A stretch of 64,000 nt of DNA, from NCBI GenBank assembly GCA_023414355.1, contig JAEZOB010000042.1, positions 62,001 through 126,000 of the forward strand, written 5' to 3'. The DNA is from Bacillota bacterium (lineage in GTDB: Bacteria > Bacillota > Clostridia > Lachnospirales > Lachnospiraceae). Every line of letters begins with the position of its first letter. Within the stretch, counting starts at the first letter, position 1. The notes under the pieces were generated by a model that saw nothing but the letters and a program-made list of their open reading frames with translations, made no database searches and had not been told where the DNA came from. Positions 26,484-35,544 of the stretch are shown one piece after another. A program made the position numbers and the translations under genes.

Positions 26484-27809
26484 TCAGAATTCGATTACTT
26501 CATCCTTAGTCACAACCGCATATACATTCTTCGGCTTTTGAGGTTCAGTCTGACTGAGCAGATATGCACCGGTCAGTCTCTTCTTCGCTTCTGCCAGCTT
26601 TCTACTGTCATTTGCATACAGAGTTGCAAGTGCTTCTCCTTTTTGAACTCGGTCACCCAGCTTCTTATGAATCTTAATTCCAACGGTCAGATCTATGATG
26701 CTTTCCTTAGTTTCTCTTCCGCCGCCCAGAATCAGAGAGGTCATCCCGACCTCGTCTGTATGAATGAAGCTTACATAGCCATCCTCCCAGGCAGGAACCT
26801 CTTCTACGAGACTCGCTTTCGGGAATAAATCAGTATCAAATACCGCACGGTTGTCCCCACCCTGAGCCTTCACGAATTCTGCAAGTTTATTCAGAGCACT
26901 TCCGTCCTCAATGGTCTTCTCCAACATATGCATGGCTTCCACAACATCTTTAGCAACACCTGCTCCAACCACCATATAGGATGCAAGGGTAAGCGCCTCT
27001 TCAAGAAGATCCTTCGGCCCTTCTCCACGCAGGGTATCGATGGCTTCGATTACCTCCAGGGTATTCCCGATCGCAGATCCAAGAGGTTGATTCATATCTG
27101 TTATTACTCCGTAGGTTTTTCTTCCTGCGATCGTACCGATCTGAACCATTTCCTTTGCGAGCTCAAGAGAAGCCTCATAGGTCTTCATAAAGGCACCACT
27201 GCCGGTCTTGACATCCAAAACGATAACATCCGAGCCGGAAGCAATCTTCTTACTCATAATACTGCTGGCAATTAGTGAAATGTTATCAATTGTTGCAGTC
27301 ACATCACGCAGAGCATATATTTTCTTGTCTGCAGGGGCAAGATTGGCGGTCTGCCCAACGATAGCCATCTTAATAGAATTCACATTTGCAATAAACTGAT
27401 CTGTAGAGATGGAGGTGAAGAAGCCAGGAAAGCTTTCCAGCTTATCAATGGTTCCGCCGGTATGTCCAAGTCCTCTACCGGACATTTTAGCCACCGGAAT
27501 TCCAAGTGCAGCAACCATAGGACCAAGTACTAGGGAAGTCTTATCCCCAACTCCTCCGGTACTATGCTTGTCCACCTTGACTCCTTCTATCCTGGAGAGA
27601 TCAAGCAGGTCACCACTTTTTGCCATTGCTACCGTCAATGCTGCTGTCTCCTCATGATTCATGCCATTTAAGCATACAGCCATCAGGAAGGCCGACATCT
27701 GATAATCCGGAATCTCTCCTATGGTATATCCATGAATAATGAATTCGATTTCTTCCGTAGTCAGACTATCCTTGCTTTTCTTCTTATTAATCAAATCATA
27801 CATCTTCAT
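26484..27809 (-). CDS. pdp: Pyrimidine-nucleoside phosphorylase
   Basis: 441 residues from the ATG at 27809; a GTG three codons earlier is possible, but MKMYDLI aligns with known starts. The family signature KVDKHSTGGVGDKTSL, with the phosphate and nucleoside site, is followed by KMSGRGLGHTGGTIDKLE. It splits uridine, deoxyuridine or thymidine with phosphate to give the base and (deoxy)ribose 1-phosphate, feeding nucleoside salvage and pentose catabolism. Length matches Firmicute enzymes (about 430-440). It is a single gene, divergent from the plus-strand acetyltransferase. Confidence 0.95.
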   Translation of the reverse strand: MKMYDLINKKKSKDSLTTEEIEFIIHGYTIGEIPDYQMSAFLMAVCLNGMNHEETAALTVAMAKSGDLLDLSRIEGVKVDKHSTGGVGDKTSLVLGPMVAALGIPVAKMSGRGLGHTGGTIDKLESFPGFFTSISTDQFIANVNSIKMAIVGQTANLAPADKKIYALRDVTATIDNISLIASSIMSKKIASGSDVIVLDVKTGSGAFMKTYEASLELAKEMVQIGTIAGRKTYGVITDMNQPLGSAIGNTLEVIEAIDTLRGEGPKDLLEEALTLASYMVVGAGVAKDVVEAMHMLEKTIEDGSALNKLAEFVKAQGGDNRAVFDTDLFPKASLVEEVPAWEDGYVSFIHTDEVGMTSLILGGGRETKESIIDLTVGIKIHKKLGDRVQKGEALATLYANDSRKLAEAKKRLTGAYLLSQTEPQKPKNVYAVVTKDEVIEF

Positions 27810-27973
27810 AATCTTCACCGCGCCTTTCCGTCATTCTATGTTACAATACCTTAATTATCTAAATTGTAATAGTCCTATTATATACCAGAATACAAGAAAA
27901 ACCCATCCCTTATGTCTGAATTTTTCGAAATAATTCGTTACTTGTTATACATTGATACATTATAATTCTTGTT

Positions 27974-28060
27974 TAATCATTCCTTATATCTCTTGTATCA
28001 TCATTCCTTATATTTCTTATATAATCATTCTTTATATTTCATAATCATTCTTTATCATGT
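27974..28060. repeat. Short AT-rich imperfect tandem repeat
   Basis: In the 385-base divergent gap between pdp and the first GNAT gene, a unit of about 24 bp (TAATCATTCCTTATATCTCTTGTA, shown here only as a variable consensus) recurs about three and a half times with shortening to about 20 bp in the last copies. No gene is seen in the gap; the GNAT promoter lies just to its right. Confidence 0.6.
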
Positions 28061-28084
28061 TATATTTTATTCTTTAAACTCAAG

Positions 28085-28113
28085 TTGTGAAAACAATATG
28101 ACTGCTATATAAT
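28085..28113 (+). promoter_or_regulatory. Promoter of the first GNAT gene
   Basis: TTGTGA, 17-base spacer, TATAAT (perfect -10), about 82 bases before the ATG at 28195. Confidence 0.55.
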
Positions 28114-28194
28114 ATATGAAATGTCTGATCAAGCTTTATACACATTTTTTATAACTCTGTACTATGTTTTGAATAAATATAAACGGGGGAAACA

Positions 28195-28647
28195 ATGCAG
28201 CTTACATTTGAAGTAGAAAATATTCAATCTGAGGATGCAATAAACTTAATCCTTGATTTATCAAAGGAATTAGAGCAAATAACCGGAAATGATGGACGGA
28301 GTAGCTTTGATTATACTGACATGGATCATGAAAGATCTGTTTTTGTTATAGTCAGAGACTGTGGTGTTCCGGTCGGATGTGGCGCTATTCGCGAAGTATC
28401 TGAGAATACTGCAGAATTAAAACGAATGTATACTAAATTAAAATCAAATGGTGTCGGGACATTACTGCTTCAATATCTGGAGGATAAAGCAATAGGATTC
28501 TGTTATGACAGACTAATTCTTTCAACCAGGAGCTGTAACATTAAGGCTGTACAATTTTATCAAAAGAATGGTTACTATAAGATCAAGCCCTATGGCCGAT
28601 ATCAGAGCAAACCTGAATCAATCTGCTTTGAAAAAATTCTCAAATGA
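28195..28647 (+). CDS. GNAT-family N-acetyltransferase
   Basis: 150 residues with the GNAT fold. Motif A lies around KRMYTKLKSNGVGTLLLQYL (a diverged acetyl-CoA loop, NGVGTLL), and motif B near NIKAVQFYQKNGYYKI. It transfers acetyl from acetyl-CoA to an unidentified amine. The start is preceded by CGGGGGAAAC. It is the first of three plus-strand genes between divergent pdp and convergent xerD; the DAHP synthase downstream has its own promoter, so this gene is probably transcribed alone or read through. Confidence 0.85.
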   Translation: MQLTFEVENIQSEDAINLILDLSKELEQITGNDGRSSFDYTDMDHERSVFVIVRDCGVPVGCGAIREVSENTAELKRMYTKLKSNGVGTLLLQYLEDKAIGFCYDRLILSTRSCNIKAVQFYQKNGYYKIKPYGRYQSKPESICFEKILK

Positions 28648-28675
28648 AATTTTATGCACAAACATGAATATATGA

Positions 28676-28704
28676 TTGACGCAACGTATAAAAAAGGATA
28701 CAAT
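28676..28704 (+). promoter_or_regulatory. Sigma-A promoter of the DAHP synthase gene
   Basis: TTGACG, 17-base spacer, TACAAT, followed 31 bases later by the start codon. The position of the -35 shows that an in-frame ATG-less start at 28676 is not used. Confidence 0.7.
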
Positions 28705-28735
28705 AAATCAACACAAAATATGGGAGGCTAAGGCT

Positions 28736-29764
28736 ATGAGTTTTAAATTTTTGAAAGAAGTAATATCACCCGAGGAGTTGGTGAAAGCATATCCCATGCC
28801 TGCAAGAGATGTTCTCTGCAAGAAAGATAGGGATAAACAGATTAAAGATGTTATTACCGGCTCATCCAATAAATTTTTAGTTATCATCGGACCCTGCTCC
28901 GCCGATAATGAAGACGCGGTCTGTGATTATATCTCCCGGTTATCTGAGGTTCAGGAAAAGGTTAAGGATAAGGTCATTATTATCCCTCGTATCTATACGA
29001 ATAAACCCAGAACTACCGGTGAAGGCTACAAAGGTATGGTACATCAACCTGATCCTGAGAAGGAACCTGATCTTCAGGAAGGATTGATTGCCATGAGAAA
29101 GATGCATCTTCGTGCAATTGCAGAGAGCGGTCTTACTTCTGCGGATGAGATGCTCTATCCTGAGAACTGGCCGTATGTCGAAGACATTCTCTCCTATGTT
29201 GCAGTAGGCGCCCGCTCTGTTGAGGATCAACAGCATCGACTAACCATCAGCGGAATGGATGTACCTGCAGGAATGAAGAACCCGACCAGTGGTGATTTCT
29301 CTGTTATGCTCAATTCTGTTGTTGCTGCACAGGCAAGTCATACCTTCCTTTACCGAACCTGGGAAGTACAGACCTCCGGTAACCCGCTGGCTCACACAAT
29401 CTTAAGAGGTGCTGTTAACAAGCATGGTCAATCCCTGCCAAACTATCATTATGAGGATCTTAATCTTCTGGTATCCATGTACAATGAGCGTGATCTTGTC
29501 AATCCTGCCATTATCGTAGATGCAAATCACGCAAACTCTAATAAGCAATATTTGGAGCAGATCCGTATTGTGAAAGAGGTGCTTCATAGCCGCAGATTAT
29601 CCTCAGATATTGCCAGCATGGTGAAGGGTGTCATGATTGAGAGCTATATAGAAGGCGGAAGTCAAAAGGTACATGATCACATCTACGGAAAATCCATCAC
29701 AGATCCCTGCCTTGGCTGGGAGGATTCTGAGAAACTGATCTATACCATCGCTGACAGTATTTAG
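28736..29764 (+). CDS. aroF: 3-Deoxy-7-phosphoheptulonate (DAHP) synthase, AroG/AroF type
   Basis: 342 residues from the ATG at 28736, chosen because GGGAGG lies 8 bases before it and a promoter occupies the upstream in-frame extension. Motifs include IIGPCSA, NKPRTTGEGYKG (PEP/E4P site) and GARSVEDQQHR, and the metal ligands in DANHANSNK. This is the class I-alpha enzyme, which condenses PEP and erythrose 4-phosphate at the start of the shikimate pathway. Length matches the E. coli type (about 350). Which aromatic amino acid inhibits it cannot be read. No leader peptide or attenuator is visible. Confidence 0.93.
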   Translation: MSFKFLKEVISPEELVKAYPMPARDVLCKKDRDKQIKDVITGSSNKFLVIIGPCSADNEDAVCDYISRLSEVQEKVKDKVIIIPRIYTNKPRTTGEGYKGMVHQPDPEKEPDLQEGLIAMRKMHLRAIAESGLTSADEMLYPENWPYVEDILSYVAVGARSVEDQQHRLTISGMDVPAGMKNPTSGDFSVMLNSVVAAQASHTFLYRTWEVQTSGNPLAHTILRGAVNKHGQSLPNYHYEDLNLLVSMYNERDLVNPAIIVDANHANSNKQYLEQIRIVKEVLHSRRLSSDIASMVKGVMIESYIEGGSQKVHDHIYGKSITDPCLGWEDSEKLIYTIADSI

Positions 29765-29801
29765 CCGCCAATTGCGTAAACAACGCAGAAATGAGGTTAT
29801 T

Positions 29802-30227
29802 ATGATGACAGAATATGAATTTATCTATGGGCTTTCCGAAGAGCATGTTTCAGAATTATGGAACCTGTTTCAAGATGCTCCGTGGGCGGCTGACAGAAAA
29901 GAAAAGGATATCCGGATTATGCTTGAGAACAGCTGGACCTGTGCGATTGTTGACAAAAATAGCGGAAGGATCATTGCTTTTAACAGAGTCCTTTCAGATC
30001 ATGTCTATCGGGCATTTATCTATGATGTTGTTGTCTCTAAGGATTACAGAGGTCAGGGCTTCGGTCGGCTCCTTGTTGAACACACTGTAAATCATGACAG
30101 TTTCAAAGGAGTAGAACGTCTTGAGCTGTATTGTCGCGATCATAACGTGGAGTTCTATGAAAAGCTCGGCTTTGAAAAGCTAAAGGATCTCACAAATCTT
30201 ATGAGATATAAACGAAGCAGTTTATAA
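29802..30227 (+). CDS. GNAT-family N-acetyltransferase
   Basis: 141 residues from the ATG at 29802 (or 29805), with GAGG 5-8 bases before; the earlier in-frame reading has no Shine-Dalgarno. Motif A is VVSKDYRGQGFGRLLVEHTV with the Q/R-x-x-G-x-G/A acetyl-CoA loop (RGQGFG), and the C-terminal FYEKLGFEKL is typical. Substrate unknown. It follows the DAHP synthase by 37 bases and probably shares its transcript, ending at the long hairpin downstream. Confidence 0.88.
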   Translation: MMTEYEFIYGLSEEHVSELWNLFQDAPWAADRKEKDIRIMLENSWTCAIVDKNSGRIIAFNRVLSDHVYRAFIYDVVVSKDYRGQGFGRLLVEHTVNHDSFKGVERLELYCRDHNVEFYEKLGFEKLKDLTNLMRYKRSSL

Positions 30228-30261
30228 TACTTAGAAAGAATACAAACCGGATTAATAATAA

Positions 30262-30317
30262 ATAAGCTGACCCTCATAAGTTAGATCTAAAAATCAAACT
30301 TACGAGGGTCAGCTTAT
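30262..30317. terminator. Bidirectional terminator between convergent GNAT and xerD-like genes
   Basis: A 21-bp stem with one mismatch (ATAAGCTGACCCTCATAAGTT and its partner, 14-base loop) lies between the plus-strand GNAT and the minus-strand xerD-like gene. The U-tracts on either side are modest (TTATTATAT, TTATTTATT), but the stem is very stable. Confidence 0.75.
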
Positions 30318-30366
30318 ATCCTTATTATATACTAACAGCTCAATTTAGATTACTATCGGAGAACAT

Positions 30367-31242
30367 TTATGCTCTGGGGTGAGCATTCATATAAACCTCT
30401 CTGCTGTTCTTAAAGGTATGAGTGAGATAAAGCTGAGTCGTCGTGATATCTGCATGGCCAAGAAATTCCTGCACACTACCTAAATCAGCGCCATTTTCCA
30501 GTAAATGAGCCGCAAAGGAATGCCGAATCGCATTCGGATTAATCTGAGTCATCCCAACAAGCTTGGCATAAGCTTTTAAAATCTTCCAAAGTCCCTGTCT
30601 TGTCAGTTGATCCCCTGATGAGTTGAGAAATAGTATATCATTACTCTTTTTATCAAAAGCAGCGCTCCTGATGTTTAAATAATCCTGTAATGCACTTCTA
30701 GCTGCTTTGCCAAATGGTACATTCCTCTCCCTGCGCTCTCCACAGGTAATATATCTACCCGAAAGGTTAATATCACTTACTTTCATTGTAATCAATTCCG
30801 ATACCTTAATTCCCGTTGCATACAAAAGCTCAAGGATCGCTCTATCTCTGATTCCTTTTTTAGTGGTGAGATCCGGTTGAACCAAAAGTTGGTTCACCAG
30901 ACCCGCTTCCAGAATCTGAGGTGTTTTTTTCTGAACCTTTGGTGGTCGTATTCGTTCCGATGGGTCACCAATAATGATGCCATGTTTTATCAGATATAAC
31001 AGAAATGCTTTGATCGCTGCTATATTTCTGGATACGGATGCAGGAGACAATCCGTCCTTTTCCAGTGTCAGAATGTAGGAATTCAGATTAGTTTCGCTGA
31101 TTTTATTGACAGAACTGATATTCAGTTTATCAAGAAACAGCACCAACTTCTTCAAATCGTTTTTGTACGCCTGCAGCGTATTTCTTGACGCATGCCTCAC
31201 ATCCTGTAAGTACGTAATAAAATCATTGATATACTGTTCCAT
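30367..31242 (-). CDS. xerD: XerD-like tyrosine recombinase with altered active site
   Basis: 291 residues with the XerD layout: SAM-like N-terminal domain (1 to about 95) and catalytic domain (about 110-285). Family positions still present are R240, H263 and the nucleophile Y272. But the first catalytic arginine (GLRVSEL in XerD) is K146 in ATGIKVSEL, the hairpin lysine (GKG) is replaced in CGERRER, and the HxxR histidine is N237 in NPNAIRHSF. XerD normally resolves chromosome dimers at dif. This copy may be weakly active or regulatory. Its place after spoIIM and nudF is the usual clostridial one. It has AAGGAGG before the start. Confidence 0.8.
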   Translation of the reverse strand: MEQYINDFITYLQDVRHASRNTLQAYKNDLKKLVLFLDKLNISSVNKISETNLNSYILTLEKDGLSPASVSRNIAAIKAFLLYLIKHGIIIGDPSERIRPPKVQKKTPQILEAGLVNQLLVQPDLTTKKGIRDRAILELLYATGIKVSELITMKVSDINLSGRYITCGERRERNVPFGKAARSALQDYLNIRSAAFDKKSNDILFLNSSGDQLTRQGLWKILKAYAKLVGMTQINPNAIRHSFAAHLLENGADLGSVQEFLGHADITTTQLYLTHTFKNSREVYMNAHPRA

Positions 31243-31280
31243 CCCCTACCTCCTTCATCTTCCATCCAAACTCGATTGAT

Positions 31281-31892
31281 CTATACAAATAAGGATAATG
31301 CTTTTTTCAAAAAATAAGCACCCGGATATGCTTCTAGGAAGCTTGCGAACACAAGAGCAATCGCAAGTATTAAGATTGTGATTAGGTTTGCCCTGATTGG
31401 TTTGAATGTACTCCCGAGAGAGGTATGCTCCGTCTGATATATCTCTCTGCACATAAAAAACCCTTTATACATACTGATGACCATAATTGGCAGATATAAC
31501 AACCCGTGGGGGAAGCAATAAACCAATACCAGCAACACTCCCTTTACACCGTACTGCATAGTCACCGCTGAGATGAAAAATCCTGCAAAAAAGCCGATGG
31601 AGGCTGTTTTTAAAGCAATATAAGGAATACCCAGAATAGTGACACATAACAGCCAGAACATAATAAAGTCATTAAAATTATTACCAAGTACATAACGGAA
31701 TAATCCAGGATAATTGATATCGTTGTCTGCTATCTCAGCAAAAACACTGTTTTCGTATTGCATCAGACGTTCGGAAAAATTGGCGCGAAACACATTAGCA
31801 CATAATATTCCGATAAAAAGACCGAAAATCAACAAAAAAACTGCGATCTGAACCACATTCAGACGATTAAGTTGTAATCTTAATTGCTTCAT
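31281..31892 (-). CDS. spoIIM: Stage II sporulation protein M
   Basis: 203 residues with about five membrane helices, including IAVFLLIFGLFIGILCANVF and a conserved loop GVKGVLLVLVYCFPHGLLYL. With SpoIID and SpoIIP, SpoIIM drives engulfment of the forespore by localised peptidoglycan hydrolysis, anchoring the complex in the mother-cell membrane. It supports a spore-forming organism. The order nudF-spoIIM-xerD is common in Clostridia. It lies 38 bases upstream of the xerD-like gene. Confidence 0.9.
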   Translation of the reverse strand: MKQLRLQLNRLNVVQIAVFLLIFGLFIGILCANVFRANFSERLMQYENSVFAEIADNDINYPGLFRYVLGNNFNDFIMFWLLCVTILGIPYIALKTASIGFFAGFFISAVTMQYGVKGVLLVLVYCFPHGLLYLPIMVISMYKGFFMCREIYQTEHTSLGSTFKPIRANLITILILAIALVFASFLEAYPGAYFLKKALSLFV

Positions 31893-32041
31893 CTTTCAGC
31901 CTGCCCATTCTTTTCCTCTGATTCATAAATATGTCAGGGAATAAAAAATAGAACAAGCCACATAGGAATCTTCATTGTTTTATAGAAAAGGTAACAATCT
32001 CACTTTCATTCCTTTTTTATTAGGAAAGAAACTTATGTCTA

Positions 32042-32572
32042 TCATCCCAGTTTTGTCTTATACGCCAGAATTGCAGCGACAGTCTTGGCATCCGGGATTT
32101 CACAGTTTAGAATCATTTTGGTTAGATCGTCAAGGGAGTGATGTTCGATTGTAACAAATTCATCCTCATCCAGATTTTGCTTTGTGGGTGTAATTCCCGT
32201 TGTATAGTAGATTGCTATTTTCTCGTTACTGAATGCCACAGTCGTATAAACATCAATCAAATGATGTACTTCTCCTGCCTTATAACCCGTCTCCTCCTCA
32301 CATTCGCGAATGGCGCAGGTTAAGTTATCCTCTCCCGGATTAAGCCCTCCGGCCGGTATCTCCAGCGTATAGCTGTCAACCGCATTCCGATACTGGCGGA
32401 CCATCAGAATTTTTCCGTCTTGGTCTACCGGAATCATTGCAGAAGCACCTTTATGATTGATAAAATCAAAGGTCGTCTGCTTTCCACCGTTGATTTCTAT
32501 CGTATCCTTATAATAATCGATAATACTCCCCTTTTGAACTAAATCTCTTTTCAATCGTTTGTATGGCTGCAT
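32042..32572 (-). CDS. nudF: NUDIX hydrolase, ADP-ribose pyrophosphatase type
   Basis: 176 residues. The complete NUDIX box runs from GGLNPGE to RECEEETGY (G-x5-E-x7-R-E-U-x-E-E-x-G-U) and binds the catalytic magnesium. The preceding VDSYTLEIPAGG is the ADP-ribose group version. It cleaves ADP-ribose to AMP and ribose 5-phosphate. SD is AAAGAGGT at 8 bases. It is upstream of spoIIM by 149 bases, in the usual clostridial order. Confidence 0.9.
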   Translation of the reverse strand: MQPYKRLKRDLVQKGSIIDYYKDTIEINGGKQTTFDFINHKGASAMIPVDQDGKILMVRQYRNAVDSYTLEIPAGGLNPGEDNLTCAIRECEEETGYKAGEVHHLIDVYTTVAFSNEKIAIYYTTGITPTKQNLDEDEFVTIEHHSLDDLTKMILNCEIPDAKTVAAILAYKTKLG

Positions 32573-32630
32573 TATTATACCTCTTTATCTATTAATTTAA
32601 AGTATCTTTTCTTTGAAGAACCTTTTCAAA

Positions 32631-33437
32631 CTATTTCTTACAACTTAAAGCTTCCGCCTTTTCATAGCAGGCGTCGGTTGCCTTCATCACCGCATTGCGA
32701 AGACCATATTCTTCTAATGCCTTCACTGCAGCAATTGTAGTACCTCCCGGTGAGCATACATTATCCTTAAGCTTTCCCGGATGATCTCCAGTCTCAAGTA
32801 TCATCGCAGCTGCCCCGAATACTGTCTGTGCTACCAGAGTATAAGCCTTATCTCTTGGAATTCCATAGCTAACCACGCTGTCAGCGAGTGCTTCTATAAA
32901 CATATAGACATAGGCCGGTGAGCTTCCGTTTGCACATATCACGGCATTCATTAGCTTTTCATCAAAAATTTCGTATTTACCGAAGGAAGAGAAAAATCGA
33001 TCGATGGTTGCCTTTTCCTCACTGCTGAATTTCTCCTGATCAAAGGATATCCCTGTCATGCCTTTTTCTACCATTGCAGGAGTATTCGGCATTGCCCTGA
33101 TAATTCTGATCTGATCGTTCAAGCCCTCTCTGACTGTCTCACTCGTAATTCCTGCAGCGATGGAAATAATGATCTGATCTTTCTTTACGGTACTCTTTAT
33201 CTCGCTCAGTACAGAGGGAAAGAACTGAGGCTTGACTGCCAGAACCAGGAAGCTGCATTGTGATACTACGGACAGATTATCTTTCAGAAATGCGACACCA
33301 GTCTCCTTCATTACATAGTTACAACGCTCTGTTGATGCATCTGTATACACTACTTCCCCAGCACCAAACGTTCGAATTGCTGCTTTAATTAACGGATAGC
33401 CCATATTACCTGCTCCGATAAATCCAAAAAGTGCCAT
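32631..33437 (-). CDS. proC: Pyrroline-5-carboxylate reductase
   Basis: 268 residues from the ATG at 33437, preferred over one six codons upstream because AGAAGGA precedes it at 6-nt spacing. The N-terminal Rossmann loop is FGFIGAGNMGYPLIKA and the catalytic C-terminal half contains DNVCSPGGTTIAAVKALE, the ProC signature. It reduces pyrroline 5-carboxylate to proline with NAD(P)H, the last step of proline synthesis. The first two enzymes (proB, proA) are about 20 kb away in this same window. Confidence 0.94.
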   Translation of the reverse strand: MALFGFIGAGNMGYPLIKAAIRTFGAGEVVYTDASTERCNYVMKETGVAFLKDNLSVVSQCSFLVLAVKPQFFPSVLSEIKSTVKKDQIIISIAAGITSETVREGLNDQIRIIRAMPNTPAMVEKGMTGISFDQEKFSSEEKATIDRFFSSFGKYEIFDEKLMNAVICANGSSPAYVYMFIEALADSVVSYGIPRDKAYTLVAQTVFGAAAMILETGDHPGKLKDNVCSPGGTTIAAVKALEEYGLRNAVMKATDACYEKAEALSCKK

Positions 33438-33523
33438 GGTATGTCCTTCTTTCATATTAATTTACATAATACTATTTTTATCCATTCTAACATAATAGTG
33501 ATAAATTATCCAGAAAAGTTTGT

Positions 33524-33955
33524 TTAGATTGTTTCCATGGAGGTATTAACAATGAACATCGGAGTACTACTAGTTTTACCGTCAAACCCCAGCTTTTCAT
33601 AGAATGCATTGTTCTTTTTTTCTTCTGAGATCAATACCAGGTATAGATACTTACTATAAATTGTTTTGATCTGCTCTAGAAGCTTTTTCCCTACTCCTTT
33701 TCCTTGGAAATCAGGGTGTACCAGAAGATAGTGGACATAGGCTGTCATTTCTCCGTCATCCAGAGCATTCACCAGTCCAATCAGTTCTTCGCCATGCCAT
33801 GCAGATAATACAACTGATGAATTCTTCATCGCTTTTACCAATCGATCAGCGTAGTTAGCCGACAACCAATTTACCGAGGAATATAGACCTCTTAACTGCT
33901 CTTCTGTAAAATTCTTTGTATCCCTATAAATTACTTCTTCTTTTGATTTCATCAT
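33524..33955 (-). CDS. GNAT-family N-acetyltransferase
   Basis: 143 residues. Motif A LLVHPDFQGKGVGKKLLEQI has the acetyl-CoA loop QGKGVG, and NAFYEKLGFDG is the typical C-terminal strand. GGAG lies 8 bases before the start. It is upstream of proC by 86 bases. Acceptor unknown. Confidence 0.9.
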   Translation of the reverse strand: MMKSKEEVIYRDTKNFTEEQLRGLYSSVNWLSANYADRLVKAMKNSSVVLSAWHGEELIGLVNALDDGEMTAYVHYLLVHPDFQGKGVGKKLLEQIKTIYSKYLYLVLISEEKKNNAFYEKLGFDGKTSSTPMFIVNTSMETI

Positions 33956-34174
33956 GTGTCTTTCTCCAATTCATTCAATATTTATGTTATAAAATTACAC
34001 TTATTTATATTTTCGAGTATGTTGTTACCGCATTTTCTATAATTTCTTGTATCATATTTATGCATATTCTATATTTTAATACGAAATTCTTGTTCATTCT
34101 ATATTTATAACTGGTGTCTCAATTTTTCATTCATTATATTCTCGAATGCATAATACGAGTTATCTATATTCCTA

Positions 34175-35410
34175 TCAGAAAATCAACTTTAGTCTTGATA
34201 TTCTTGCTTCTACTTCCGCAAGTACCCTATTTTCTTCCTTCTCATCCGGTGCAACGAAGGTAACTGAGATTCTTACATTATGCCCCACATCATCCCATGG
34301 AACCATTGAGATAAGTGCGTTCTTAATCAGATATTCTGTAAAATCCTCTGCATTTGCAAATACATATCCATCTGCCGTCTCTTTGGGTATCTGTGAATAT
34401 AGATAAAATGAGGCTTTGGGAACACGAACATCAAATCCTAGCCTTTTTAAAAGGTCAGTTAATTTATGAAGACGTCGCTCATATTTGATACATGTTTCCT
34501 TTGTAATCTCCGGATGCTTTAACGCATAAATCCCTGCATATTGCATGGCTTTGAACTGTCCGGAATCGTAATTATCCTTCACCGCCGCAAGAGCGGATAT
34601 CACCCTTTTGTTCCCGCAGGCAAAACCGAGCCTCCAGCCTGTCATATTAAAAGCCTTACTTAAGGAATGAAGCTCTATTCCCACTTCCTTTGCTTCCGGT
34701 AAAGATAAAAAGCTGAATGGCTCTTGATTACCATAGGTTAGAGCCGCATAGGCAGCATCCTGGATCACGATCAAATTGTATGCTTTTGCAAAGTATATTA
34801 CTTTTTTATAAAACTCTATGGTAGCAGATTGCCCTGTTGGATTATTCGGATAATTAATATATAGCAGCTTCGCTCTTTTTAAAATATCCTCCGGAATATC
34901 AGAAAAAACAGGATAATACTGATTTTCTTTTTTTAACGGAAGTTGATAGACTTTCCCGCCAAGCCATTCTGTAATTGTACCTATGATCGGATATCCCGGA
35001 ACCGTCATCAAAGTAATATCTCCGGGATTAATGAAGGCCTGGGGTAGGTATGACAGTGCTGATTTTAAACCCATCACAGGTAAAATCTCATTTTCCGATA
35101 ACAGATGCTCTACTCCGTATACCTCTTTCATGTAACCTGTGGCTGCATTCTTAAATTCGTCGATACCATTATCAGCATATCCACGATTCTCCCATTGATA
35201 GGCTTGTCTTGACAGTTCCTCAATTATTTTACTGTCGGCCATAGAGTCGGGCTCACCGACTCCGAGGTCAATCAGCTCCCACTCAGGATTGTCCTTCATT
35301 GCCAAACGTTTTGCTTTCTTTATCTTTTCGAATTTGAAAAGCTCTGTTCCGAACCCAAAGCCTTCCCCTCCGATACGATCTGCAAAGGACTGTTGAATAT
35401 AATCCATCAT
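34175..35410 (-). CDS. dapL: LL-diaminopimelate aminotransferase-like enzyme
   Basis: 411 residues, fold type I PLP enzyme. The N-terminal IDLGVGEPDSMA, the central LYINYPNNPTGQSA and the PLP lysine in SLSKAFNMTGWRLGF fit the DapL family, which converts tetrahydrodipicolinate directly to LL-diaminopimelate for lysine and peptidoglycan. Other aromatic or aspartate transaminases share these motifs, so specificity is probable rather than certain. SD GGAGG precedes two adjacent ATG codons. It is divergent from a LysR regulator, which may control it. Confidence 0.75.
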   Translation of the reverse strand: MMDYIQQSFADRIGGEGFGFGTELFKFEKIKKAKRLAMKDNPEWELIDLGVGEPDSMADSKIIEELSRQAYQWENRGYADNGIDEFKNAATGYMKEVYGVEHLLSENEILPVMGLKSALSYLPQAFINPGDITLMTVPGYPIIGTITEWLGGKVYQLPLKKENQYYPVFSDIPEDILKRAKLLYINYPNNPTGQSATIEFYKKVIYFAKAYNLIVIQDAAYAALTYGNQEPFSFLSLPEAKEVGIELHSLSKAFNMTGWRLGFACGNKRVISALAAVKDNYDSGQFKAMQYAGIYALKHPEITKETCIKYERRLHKLTDLLKRLGFDVRVPKASFYLYSQIPKETADGYVFANAEDFTEYLIKNALISMVPWDDVGHNVRISVTFVAPDEKEENRVLAEVEARISRLKLIF

Positions 35411-35459
35411 TACACCTCCAAATCATTCATAATCAATTTCATCAAAGTGTCTATTGCAT

Positions 35460-35489
35460 ATCGTAACAGATTGGATTATGATTTGTAAA
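35460..35489 (-). promoter_or_regulatory. Promoter candidate of the dapL-like gene
   Basis: Minus strand TTTACA, 18-base spacer, TACGAT, about 50 bases before the ATG. Confidence 0.35.
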
Positions 35490-35544
35490 ACAGATATTTC
35501 GGATCATAATAATTCATTTTATCGATATAAGAAGATTTTAAAAA

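Noticed and set aside
30367..31242. Tyrosine recombinase considered as a phage or transposon integrase
   Set aside because: XerD length and domain layout, usual nudF-spoIIM neighbours, and no attachment-site repeats, phage genes or tRNA nearby.
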